NCBI GenBank assembly: GCA_017163975.1
Contig: JAFFSR010000034.1
Span: forward strand, 186,001 to 250,000
Reading direction: 5' to 3'
Source: Anastatus disparis
Taxonomy: Eukaryota > Arthropoda > Insecta > Hymenoptera > Eupelmidae
DNA: 64,000 nucleotides
Made by a program: the position numbers and the translations under genes
Notes under the pieces: generated by a model
What the model was told of the DNA's origin: nothing
Database searches by the model: none
What the model saw: only the letters and a program-made list of their open reading frames with translations
Shown here: positions 48,373-57,441 of the stretch, piece by piece
Layout of the letters: each line of letters begins with the position of its first letter
Position numbering within the stretch: position 1 is the first letter of the stretch

Positions 48373-48509
48373 TGTGCAAGAGTGGGATTGCTCGGCACAG
48401 TGGGAGTTATCCTTACCTATACTCCTGGCTCAAGCTATGCAAGGGTGGGATTGCCCGGCATAGTCTCCTATCCATCCGTCAGTGTAAGGGTGGGATTGCC
48501 CGACACTGA
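48373..48509 (+). promoter_or_regulatory. Three tandem covarying stem-loops in the LTR leader
   Basis: Each has an outer stem, unpaired AA and G, an inner stem, and the constant loop TGGGATTG. HP1 48373-48399: TGTGC/GCACA outer, GAG/CTC inner. HP2 48435-48463: CTATGC/GCATAG outer, GGG/CCC inner. HP3 48479-48509: TCAGTGT/ACACTGA outer, GGG/CCC inner. The stems differ in sequence but keep pairing, while loop and bulges are constant. The same structures occur in the 3' LTR at 52344-52370, 52406-52434 and 52450-52480. Two further hairpins flank them: AAAGGG/CCCTTT (48350-48369) and TTGGTC-TTC-GACCAA (48557-48571). A role in RNA packaging, dimerisation, translation or protein binding is inferred. 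Confidence 0.8.
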
Positions 48510-49320
48510 CTCCTAGTTACTACCTCTATCATCGCTGGTCGGGGTAGATTCCTCCATTGGTCTTCGACCAAAAAGCCTCCCCCCTCTTCTCCAGTTATGG
48601 TTTAGAGGGTTACCATCCTAGTTTTTCCTGCATTACCTTACCTGGCTCCGTTACCGATCGCGCCGAACTCCGCCGATAAAGTAGGTCGCGAATTTATCCG
48701 TCGAGTCTATATTATTATGTAATTAACTGTTGTATTTCTTTTCTTTTGTTTTTTTTGTTACAGCCGATAAATACGAATTAACGCCACCTAGCGGTCAAGA
48801 AGACAACTAAAGATTTTTCTTTTCTTTTTCAACGTGCGAAACGTTATTACACACAATTATAATTTTTAATTTCTGTTATTCAATATTATTTAATCGGCGT
48901 TGTAATTATTTTGTTATTCTCTTTATTTTTATTAATAAACATAAAAGAAAAAGATAGTTTAAGTTTAAACCCAAAGTTATCGTGTCTAAACTTAATCACC
49001 AGTCCGCAGTACCTATCCTGCTTCCTCTCATTATCGTTATCACTTAGTACGTAAGGATAGATTAGCTTTGTACCATTTATTTATGATTAATTCTTTTAAT
49101 TAATATTATTACTTTTTTTTTGATCATTCATATTTCATTCTTTTAATTTATTTCTTTATTATTTTTCTTATTATTAATTTTATTAATTCAATAAGGTTAG
49201 GTTAGTTTAGTATGTAAGTTTGAACTTTGGCCTCCGAGAATCAACATCTGCAGCGCCCTCTAAAAGTCTGACGCCTACGATATCAAGATCTATTCGAGGC
49301 AAAAAAGGCCAAACGTTACA

Positions 49321-49341
49321 TGGCGCCGCGAACAGGGACTC
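49321..49341 (+). other. Primer binding site candidate
   Basis: TGGCGCCGCGAACAGGGAC starts directly after the LTR end. It resembles the TGGCGCC...GAACAGGGAC primer sites complementary to tRNA 3' ends in many retroelements. Two degraded look-alikes follow at about 49392-49425 (ACGTTACATGTCACCCGCGA) and about 49503-49520 (TGCATGGCGCCCGAAAACC). Confidence 0.75.
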
Positions 49342-49661
49342 GATTCATAAACCGCACTTAACTTCTTTTATCCTATCCATCCGCCATTGTAACCAAACGT
49401 TACATGTCACCCGCGAACAGAGACCGGAAATTTTTCTTTATTATTCCTTTCCGTCCCAATAAATTTAAATTCTAATTTAACTTTCCGATTCTGCAACTTA
49501 AGTTGCATGGCGCCCGAAAACCTCGCCCGTAATTCCAATAAAAACCAAGATGGGAAAAATCCTTTATGTAAACTGGTGAATAAGTCATACTCTTCTTGGC
49601 CGGCTTGAGTAGTAGGATAAAAAATTTTTTTTTCTTCCGTCATATATCCTAGAATATCGAA

Positions 49662-50054
49662 ATGAAGAAACACTGGGTTTATAAATTGACCCCCGTCGAA
49701 CTCGCAGAACACTTACGCGACGCTCGTCTAGCGACAACCGGAACACTCATAGAACAACGCGCTTTATTTTTAGGCTACGTATCGCGTCACCCAGATTTGT
49801 ACGAAAACGCACCCGATGATCCCACCGATTACGACGAAGAAACGGATAAAAACTCCGATCGATTGTTATACGCCGAATTATCGGGTTCGATTAATGCAAA
49901 TAGAGAAACTGACGCCAACTCATTAACTGTAAACGCGCCTTTATCTTTACCAAACACCGGAAGTTTAACTAGCAGCGCACCAATCATCGTTCAACTGCCT
50001 AACGACACCGCACGCACAATCGACCAAATGAGAAAATGGAATGGTACATTTTGA
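49662..50054 (+). CDS. gag: Gag N-terminal part (SAP-like), ends by frameshift
   Basis: 130 codons from ATG at 49662. Residues about 7-45 (LTPVELAEHLRDARLATTGT and following) have the spacing of a SAP-like helix-loop-helix seen at the N-terminus of some insect gag proteins. The rest is acidic and then Ser/Thr-rich. It overlaps the next frame by 14 bp. The last residues and the start of the next frame look like one continuous gag region displaced by a single extra base near 50045 (AATGGTACAT). So this is more likely a frameshifted gag than a separate gene; a programmed shift is possible but no classical slippery heptamer is evident. Confidence 0.7.
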   Translation: MKKHWVYKLTPVELAEHLRDARLATTGTLIEQRALFLGYVSRHPDLYENAPDDPTDYDEETDKNSDRLLYAELSGSINANRETDANSLTVNAPLSLPNTGSLTSSAPIIVQLPNDTARTIDQMRKWNGTF

Positions 50055-51621
50055 CGGTAGGGACGTGTATACCTTCTTAGAAAGAGTTCAAGATCTAAAA
50101 ATCGCATATGAAATTCCGGACGCGAAATTCCTTCAAGGATTTCCCGAGTTATTACGTAGAGATGCACAATTATGGTATAGAAACTGCGCTCCTGAAATTA
50201 ACTCTTTCCAGCAATTAATCACGCGTCTACGTGACTATTATTTGTCTCCCGGTGAATTACGCCATCTTGATCGGCTAATCATAAACCGGAAACAAGGCGA
50301 AAACGAGGACATCCGTAAATACGTAACTTCTCTCGCCACCTTAATGCGACGACGCGGCGGCATAATGGCACAGCAACAACTAGAAAACATTTACAGCAAC
50401 ATGCGACCCGTTTTACGACTCCACATACGTGGGTCGGATTTTTCTTCCGTCGAACAATTAATCCAACGCGTCGAAGAAATTGAAGAAGTTAAACTCCAGA
50501 TGAGAGACACTCGGTCATCCGCTCAACCAACGCGTCCAAACACGGCGGCTTTTACCACACAGCAATATTCGCGCTCGCGGAATTGTTGGAGGTGCAAGGA
50601 AAAAGGGCACCATCGTTTCGATTGCACTAACCCCGGAAAGATTTTCTGTTCATTTTGTGGGAAAAACGGTACCATGACTAAAAATTGTCACTGCAAAGGG
50701 GCGGAAAAACTACGAGTAAATCGGCTGGAACCGGGAGCCCGACCGATTCCAACAACTCGTAACTCTCACGAGGCCTACGAAAATCGCTATTTCCTCTATT
50801 TCCGAATAGGTAACAAGTCAGTAAAAGCTTTAGTGGACCCAGGGTCAATAACTTCTTTCGCAAAACCAGAAATCATCGACCATTGTTTGCGATCCGGCTG
50901 GACTCTTAAGAAGGAGCAAATCATAATCGGTCTAGCGAACGGATCTGAAGCAGAATCGACACAAACTATCTCCGGGGCTTTCACGTATAAAAACCGCCGT
51001 TTCGAACATAATTTCTCGATATTAGAAAATCTATGTTTCGATCTGTTACTTGGAATGGACCTACTAGTTAAAATAGGGATGCGTATCTCGATAGAAGGAC
51101 ACACGATAGAACCAATCCGCGATCCTGCCAGACAAGTCTTTCTCATTAATACGACGTCCGCCTTAAAACCTTTTTCTCAAAACGAAGAGAGCAGCGGTCA
51201 AATCAAACCGTCGAATCCCGCGCCTTTTGAACGGCAACCGCTAAACGCACCTCAGTGCAGCACCGCAGAACCAGCGAATCACGTCGCCGAGATCATGGTT
51301 CCTCAATACATCGGCGATCAAAAAGACTGTTGTAAAATGGTTTCCGCCCGTGGCAAATCTATTGATTCCACGCCCGCCTATCCGAAGGACGATAGGGATT
51401 TTATAGCCCCTGAAGCATTACAAAACCACCTAGACAAGCTCAGTAGGCTAAAAGACGCGCTCCAACTCGCGAAAAACAATATCACACAAAGTTTTCACGT
51501 GACAGCGCGAGCCCGCCGACAAAGCCGCAAAGCTATCGGTCCGTCTAAGAAAAATAGATCTGCTAATCGTAAAAGCACACGACGACCCGATCACCCGTCA
51601 TGTGCGTACGAAAGATCTTAA
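50041..51621 (+). CDS. gag: Gag capsid region, zinc knuckles and retropepsin-like domain
   Basis: 526 codons. Residues about 4-150 match the retrotransposon gag (capsid) type: DVYTFLERVQDL, LWYRNCAPEINSF, RLRDYYLSPGE. A CCHC knuckle follows at C182-C185-H190-C195; a second at C203-C206-T211-C216 lacks the histidine. Residues about 255-350 look like an aspartic protease: ALVDPGSITSF with D266-P267-G268 where active enzymes have DTG or DSG, then GLANGS and DLLLGMDLL. The Pro in the catalytic triplet may mean reduced or lost activity, or a family variant. The C-terminal ~150 residues are low-complexity and basic, ending at TAA. No polymerase follows. The first methionine is probably not the true start; see the preceding frame. 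Confidence 0.85.
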   Translation: MVHFDGRDVYTFLERVQDLKIAYEIPDAKFLQGFPELLRRDAQLWYRNCAPEINSFQQLITRLRDYYLSPGELRHLDRLIINRKQGENEDIRKYVTSLATLMRRRGGIMAQQQLENIYSNMRPVLRLHIRGSDFSSVEQLIQRVEEIEEVKLQMRDTRSSAQPTRPNTAAFTTQQYSRSRNCWRCKEKGHHRFDCTNPGKIFCSFCGKNGTMTKNCHCKGAEKLRVNRLEPGARPIPTTRNSHEAYENRYFLYFRIGNKSVKALVDPGSITSFAKPEIIDHCLRSGWTLKKEQIIIGLANGSEAESTQTISGAFTYKNRRFEHNFSILENLCFDLLLGMDLLVKIGMRISIEGHTIEPIRDPARQVFLINTTSALKPFSQNEESSGQIKPSNPAPFERQPLNAPQCSTAEPANHVAEIMVPQYIGDQKDCCKMVSARGKSIDSTPAYPKDDRDFIAPEALQNHLDKLSRLKDALQLAKNNITQSFHVTARARRQSRKAIGPSKKNRSANRKSTRRPDHPSCAYERS

Positions 51622-52203
51622 ACCAACGAATCAACTCGCTGGTTATCCACGCAATGAGCCTGGGATTGTCAGTATCACCACTCCATCTGAAAGCTGCGTC
51701 ATCAATTGAGGAGGTCCGACACGAGCATGCAGAGCTACTGGCCAGAGCTTGAACCGTGCCCACAACATCTTCGCTCATCCCTCGATCGTTGACTACGATG
51801 ACTGACCAACAACCCACACGGCTTGCGTCTCCACCGACAGGACCAATACCGTCACCTGAAATGTGCATCAGTAGAAGACATGGTTCCAGTCGGACGTCCG
51901 CCGAAACATTAGTAAGAGCGGTAAAAACACACAACGTGTTTGGTAAGATTATAACTTCCATTTATTTTTACATAAGCATCCTGCACATAAATTGTCTTGC
52001 GAGATAGTTTAGATTAGCTTGTTTCTCTTACTTGTAAAAGTAAGCTTAAACATAAGATATGATTTTTTTTTCTCTCTTTAATTTGATTTTTTTTTAATAA
52101 TACTTAATTAATTATACCATTTATGATTATGATTAAGGTTACTTAAACTGTTAGTTTAGTTTAGGTTCGTTCGCAAGCTTCACTCTCCCAAGCGAGAGGG
52201 GTG
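51622..52203 (+). other. Retrotransposon 3' untranslated segment with polypurine tract
   Basis: No pol coding remains: integrase and reverse transcriptase motifs are absent in all frames. It ends with AAGCGAGAGGGGTG (52190-52203), a plausible polypurine tract directly before the 3' LTR. A minus-strand frame of 132 codons at 51563-51961 has no domain. Confidence 0.75.
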
Positions 52204-53291
52204 TGCGACGATTCAAAAATCGCGCTAGACTTAGTACTTGCGCTCAGCCGCTACGACGCGCTACTCCCGCAACGGGAATAGCGAGCTCCGTAGCATATAT
52301 AAGCGAGCCGCCGAGCCAGCAAAGGGACTCTCTCCCCTTCCTTTGTGCAAGAGTGGGATTGCTCGGCACAGTGGGAGTTATCCTTACCTATACTCCTGGC
52401 TCAAGCTATGCAAGGGTGGGATTGCCCGGCATAGTCTCCTATCCATCCGTCAGTGTAAGGGTGGGATTGCCCGACACTGACTCCTAGTTACTACCTCCAC
52501 CATCGCTGGTCGGGGTAGATTCCTCCATTGGTCTTCGACCAAAAAGCCTCCCCCCTCTTCTCCAGTTATGGTTTAGAGGGTTACCATCCTAGTTTTTCCT
52601 GCATTACCTTACCTGGCTCCGTTACCGATCGCGCCGAACTCCGCCGATAAAGTAGGTCGCGAATTTATCCGTCGAGTCTATATTATTATGTAATTAACTG
52701 TTGTATTTCTTTTCTTTTGTTTTATTTGTTACAGCCGATAAATACGAATTAACGCCACCTAGCGGTCAAGAAGACAACTAAAGATTTTTCTTTTCTTTTT
52801 CAACGTGCGAAACGTTATTACACACAATTATAATTTTTAATTTCGGTTATTCAATATTATTTAATCGGCGTTGTAATTATTTTGTTATTTTTTTTATTTT
52901 TATTAATAAACATAAAAGAAAAAGATAGTTTAAGTTTAAACCCAAAGTTATCGTGTCTAAACTTAATCACCAGTCTGCAGTACCCATCCTGCTTCCTCTC
53001 ATTATCGTTATCACTTAGTACGTAAGGATAGATTAGCTTTGTACCATTTATTTATGATTAATTCTTTTAATTAATATTATTACTTTTTTTTTGATCATTC
53101 ATATTTCATTCTTTTAATTTATTTCTTTATTATTTTTCTTACTATTAATTTTATTAATTCAATAAGGTTAGGTTAGTTTAGTATGTAAGTTTGAACTTTG
53201 GCCTCCGAGAATCAACATCTGCAGCGCCCTCTAAAAGTCTGACGCCTACGATATCAAGATCTATTCGAGGCAAAAAAGGCCAAACGTTACA
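52204..53291 (+). repeat. 3' LTR (1088 bp)
   Basis: Same length and termini as the 5' LTR. Differences by eye include changes near 52339, 52498-52501, 52723, 52845, 52891-52893, 52976, 52984 and 53142, about ten in total. None disrupts the three main hairpins. The target repeat GGTT and the array resume at 53292. Confidence 0.95.
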
Positions 53292-55240
53292 GGTTTATGG
53301 ATTTAGGTTTCATAAATTTGAGGTTTATGGGTCTGAGGTTTATGGGTTCGCGGTTTATTAATTTCGGACTGATTGGTTTTGGGTTTATGGGTTTATGGTT
53401 CTTGAATTTAGGGTTTATAAATTTAGGGTTAATGAGTGTGGGGTTTATGGGTTCATGGATTTGGGGTTAATGGCCTTAAGGTTTGTAGGTTTGTTGTTTC
53501 TGAGCTTAGGGTTTATGGGTTTTTGGTTTTGGATTATATAGGTTTGTGGTTTATGGGGTTGAGGGTTTATAAGTTTGGGATTTACGGGTTTGAGATTCAT
53601 GGGTTTAAAGTTTATGAGTTTTTAGGTTTGGAGTTGAATGAGATTTGGTCTTATGAGTTCGGGGTTAATGGGTTAGGAGTTCATAGATTTGGGAGTTATA
53701 GGTTTAGGGTTTATGTGTTCGGGCTTTATTGGTCTAAGGTTTATGGGTTTAGGTTTCATAAATTTGAGGTTTATGGGTTCGCGGTTTATTAATTTCGGAC
53801 TGATTGGTTTTGGGTTTATGAATTTATGGTTCTTGAATTGAGGGTTTATAAATTTAGGGTTAATGAGTGTGGGGTTTATGGGTTCATGGGTTTGGGGTTA
53901 ATGGCCTTAAGGTTTGTAGGTTAGTTGTTTCTGAGCTTAGGGTTTATGGGTTTTTGGTTTTGGATTATATAGGTTTGTGGTTAATGGGTTTAAAGTTCAA
54001 GAGTTTGAAATTTATGGGTTTAGGGATTAAGGGGTTAGCGGTTGCTGGGTTTGGAGTTTATGGGTTAGGGGTTTATGGATTTAAGGTTTATGGATTTTGG
54101 GTTTTCCGGGTTTAGGATTAATCAGTTCGGAGTTCATAGGTTTGGGGTATTTGGGATTGAGGTTTATGGTTTTAGGATTGATCAGTTTAGGGTTGATAGG
54201 TATATGATTCATCAATGAAAGGTTTATGAGTTCTGGGTTTATAGGTTTGGGGCTAATGGATTTGGGGTTTATAGGTTTAGGGTTTATGGATTTTGGGTTT
54301 TTTGGTTTAGGGTTTATGGATTTGGGGTTAATTGGTTCAGGGCTTATAAGTTTTAGGTTAATGGGTTAAAGATTTATTGGTTTAGGTTTTATGAATTTGA
54401 GGTTCGTAATTCTGGGGTTTTGTGGGTTTAAGGTTAATGGGTTAATGAGTTTCAGGTTCATGGGTTATTGGATTTTGGGCTTATGGGTTTAGGGTCTATG
54501 AGTTTGAAACTAATAAGTTCGGGGTTTATGGCTTTCGCGTATATGGGTTTCCCGTTTATGGGTTTGGGGCTCATAGGTTTAAGGGTTTGAAGTTTATGGG
54601 TTTGGGGTTTATGAGTTTAGGGTTTATAGGTCTGAAAATTATTGGTTTGTGGTTTATGGTTTGATAGTTTATGGGTTGAAGGTTTATGGGTATGAGGTTT
54701 ATGAGTTTGGAGTTAATAGATCTGGGGTTTTTGGGCTCAGGGTTCATGGCTTTGAGGTTTATGGGTTTGAGGTTTATGAGTTTGGGGTTTATAGTTTTGG
54801 GGTTTATAGATTTTGGGTTAATGGGTTTATAGGTTTATGGGTTTAGGGTCTATGAGTTTTGGGTTCATGCGTTTGAAGTTTGTGGGTCTGGGGTTTAGGG
54901 CTCATGGGTTCACGGTTTTCGGGTTAGGGGTTTATGGGTTCGGGGTTTATAGGTTTCAGGGTTTAAAGTTTATGGGTTTAGGTTTATGGGATAACAGTAT
55001 ATGGGTTATTGGGTTATTGGGGTATAGGGATTGTGCGTTTGAAGTTTATGTGTTTGGGGTTTATAGGTTTATGAGTTTGGGGTTTGTGGATTTTGGGTTT
55101 ATGGGTTTATAAGTTTAGGGTTTATGGATTTGTAAATTATGGGTCTGCGGTTCATGAGTTAATATTCCATGGATTAAAGGTTTATCGGTTTGATTTTTAT
55201 GAGTGTGAAGTTTCTGGGTTAGGGGCTCATGCGTATAGTG
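53292..55240. repeat. 15 bp minisatellite, G-rich orientation, block 4, with higher-order repeat
   Basis: About 53309-53545 recurs at about 53756-53982 (period about 447 bp), including the unusual variants TTCGGACTGATTGG and TAATGGCCTTAAGG. The site at 53738-53741 (TCTAAGGTTTATGGGTTTAG) is the empty counterpart of the LTR element insertion. Reading frames up to 118 codons are by-products of the repeat. Confidence 0.9.
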
Positions 55241-55244
55241 TTAA

Positions 55245-55623
55245 GAGGCGGTCGGAACCAAATCGGTGACTTGCGGTATATATCAAGTCAGCATTTTTCG
55301 CTTTACGATAATATTTTGTATATTTTCATGGCTTAAACTATTTCAAATTTATCTTCATTTACAGGACTAGAGGAAATGACTATATTTTTACCATATGAAT
55401 AAGTAAATAAATTATTATAAGCATTTATTACAAATATCAAACTGAATTGACATATACCGTATGCAAAAAACTGTCGTGTCGATTGTTAGGTATTTTGAAT
55501 TATTCTTTATGTACATGACTAGAGGAAATGACTATATTTTCACCATATTAATAAATGAATAAATTATTATAAGCATTTATTACAAGCACCGAAGTAAGTC
55601 ACCGATTTGGTTCCGACCGCCTC
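55245..55623. mobile_element. 379 bp MITE with perfect 28 bp inverted repeats, TTAA duplication
   Basis: TTAA at 55241-55244 and 55624-55627. The end GAGGCGGTCGGAACCAAATC continues with GGTGACTT and is exactly complementary at the other side. Inside, a ~68 bp segment starting ACTAGAGGAAATGACTATAT is repeated (55365-55432 and 55518-55585). The array paralogue at about 56005-56040 shows the unoccupied site with a single TTAA (56021-56024). TTAA insertion suggests piggyBac or Kolobok mobilisation. Confidence 0.9.
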
Positions 55624-55627
55624 TTAA

Positions 55628-57030
55628 TGGGTTTATTGGTTTGTAGTTTATAGGATTGAAGTTTATGGTTTTGGTGTTGATGGGTTAGCGGTTTATGGGT
55701 TCAGGGTTTGTGGGTTCGGGGTTTATGGTTTTGGGGCTTATGGATATGGTTTATGGGTTTGAAGTTCATGGGTTCGGGGTTTACGGGTTTATAGGTTAGG
55801 GGTTTATGGGTTTAGAGTTTATTAGTTTGGGGTTTGTGGGTTCGGGGTTTATTGGTTTATAGGTTTATGGTTTATGGGGTTGAGGTTTACGAGTTCAGGG
55901 TACATGGGTTTAGAGTTCATGAGTTTGCGGTTTATGGGTTTATAGTTCATGGGTTAAAGGTTTATCGGTTTGATGTTCATGAGTTTAGAGTTTCTGGATT
56001 AGGGGCTCAAGCGTATTGAGTTAATGGGTTTATTGGTTTGTAGTTTATAGGTTTGAAGTTTATGGTTTGGGTGTTGATGGGTTAGGAGTTTATGGGTTCA
56101 GGGTTTGCGGGTTCGGGGTTTATGGTTTTGGGGCTTATGGATATGGTTTATGGGTTTGAAGTTCATGGGTTCGGGGTTTACGGGTTTATAGGTTAGGGGT
56201 TTATGGGTTTAGAGTTTATTAGTTTGGGGTTTGTGGGTTCGGGGTTTATTGGTTTATAGGATTGGGGTTTATGGGGTTGAGGTTTATGGGTTCAGGGTAC
56301 ATGGGTTTAGAGCTTATGAGTTTGGGGTTTATGGGTTTAGGGTTCATGGGTTCAGGGTTTATGGGTTTGGGCTTTATGAGTTTGGAGTTTAAATATTTGA
56401 GGTTTATGGGTTGAGGGTTTATAAGTTTGGGGTTTATGGGATTGAGGTTTATGGTTTCAGGGTTTATGGGTTTAGAGTTCATGAGTTTGGGGTAATGGGT
56501 TTAGGGTTTATGGGTCAGAGGTCTACGAGTTTATGGGTTATGGCTCATAGGTTTGGGGTTCATGGGTTCCGGGCTTATGGGTTGAAAGTTTATGCGTTTA
56601 GAGTTTAGGTATCATAGGTTTCAAGATTATGGGTTTGTGTTTAATGGGTTCGAGATTTATAGGTGTACGGTTTATGGGTTTAGGGTTTATTGGTTTGGGG
56701 TTTAGGGTTTTGAGGTTTATGGGTTCGAGGTTTATGATTTAGAGGTTCATGGATTTATGAGTTTGGGGTTTATAGGTTCGAATATTATGGGTTTGTGGTT
56801 TATGGGTTTTGGTTTATGGCTTCATGATTTATGGGTTTAAGGTTTATGGGTCTGGGATCTTTGAGTCTAGAGTTTCTCGGTTTGGGGCCTATAGATTTGG
56901 AGTTTATGGATTTTGGGTTCACGGTTTTGGGGTTTATGGGTTTGGGGTTTATTGGTTTAGGGTTTATATATGTGGGGTGAATGGCTTTTGGGTATATGGG
57001 TTAGGCGTTTATGGGTTTCTTAGTTTGGGC
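55628..57030. repeat. 15 bp minisatellite, G-rich orientation, block 5, ~397 bp higher-order repeat
   Basis: About 55627-55863 and about 56024-56260 are near-identical (shared TAGTTTATAGGATTGAAG/TAGGTTTGAAG and GGCTTATGGATATGGTTTAT). The block ends at the TTAA element. Confidence 0.9.
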
Positions 57031-57034
57031 TTAA

Positions 57035-57437
57035 GAGCATGACGAAGCTGTCCGCCTTCTAATAATATTTCCAATCTTAACTTATGAATAAACGATGCGT
57101 TTGATTGAGTTTTTTTGCTATAAAGAAAAAATTTGTAAGATTAAACTCTAGTGCGGACAACTCAAGAAAACCACCAAAATATTATACATACAAAGTTATA
57201 ATAAAAACTTTCAATATATCGTATTTTAAGGTTAGGTTTGTCGAGTTTGATATCTAATTTCCAATCCAAGCTCATAAAAAAATAACAAGTCCAAATGATT
57301 TTTTATTTTAACAAAAATTATTGTACTAATATAACTTTGGTGCGGACAAGTCATTATATTTGTTTAATTTAAGAATTTAAAAAGATATCGATAAAACAAA
57401 AAAAGCAAAACTCGATTGCTGCAGCTCCGACATGCCG
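57035..57437 (+). mobile_element. 403 bp TTAA-flanked element (copy B)
   Basis: TTAA at 57031-57034 and 57438-57441. Ends GAGCATGACGAAGCTG and, inverted, CGGCATGTCGGAGCTG, 12 of 16 matching. Its flanks are 15 bp array on both sides, so it is an insertion into the array. Related copies are at 20482-21441 and 10204-11032. Confidence 0.85.
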
Positions 57438-57441
57438 TTAA

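Larger units (their letters stand above)
48233..49320 (+). repeat. 5' LTR (1088 bp)
   Basis: Starts TGCGACGATT and ends AAACGTTACA. Contains a TATA-box-like CATATATAAG (48323-48332), a structured segment with five hairpins just downstream (48350-48571), a pyrimidine tract with a splice-acceptor-like TTACAG near 48760, and AATAAA at 48934-48939. Length matches the 3' LTR exactly. Open frames at 48232-48516 overlap the hairpins and are not genes. Confidence 0.95.
48233..53291 (+). mobile_element. Complete LTR retrotransposon lacking pol (5.06 kb)
   Basis: Two 1088 bp LTRs, a primer-binding-site-like sequence, gag plus protease-like coding, and a purine tract AAGCGAGAGGGG before the 3' LTR. The target duplication is GGTT (48229-48232 and 53292-53295). 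The internal region is only 2883 bp and holds no reverse transcriptase, RNase H or integrase, so the element must be mobilised in trans. About ten LTR-LTR differences by eye (~1%) indicate fairly recent insertion. The 4 bp duplication and gag/protease type point to a Ty3/Gypsy-like lineage, but without pol this stays tentative. It is inserted in the 15 bp minisatellite. Confidence 0.9.

Noticed and set aside
48232..48516. Cysteine/glycine-containing frames in both LTRs
   Set aside because: They lie over the promoter and hairpin leader, are duplicated only because LTRs are, and have no recognisable protein content.
49392..49425. A second LTR end and primer site marking a nested element
   Set aside because: Only a short degraded similarity to the LTR end and primer site; no second LTR start or duplication.
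51563..51961. 132-codon minus-strand frame in the retrotransposon
   Set aside because: Antisense to the gag 3' end and untranslated segment; no domain.
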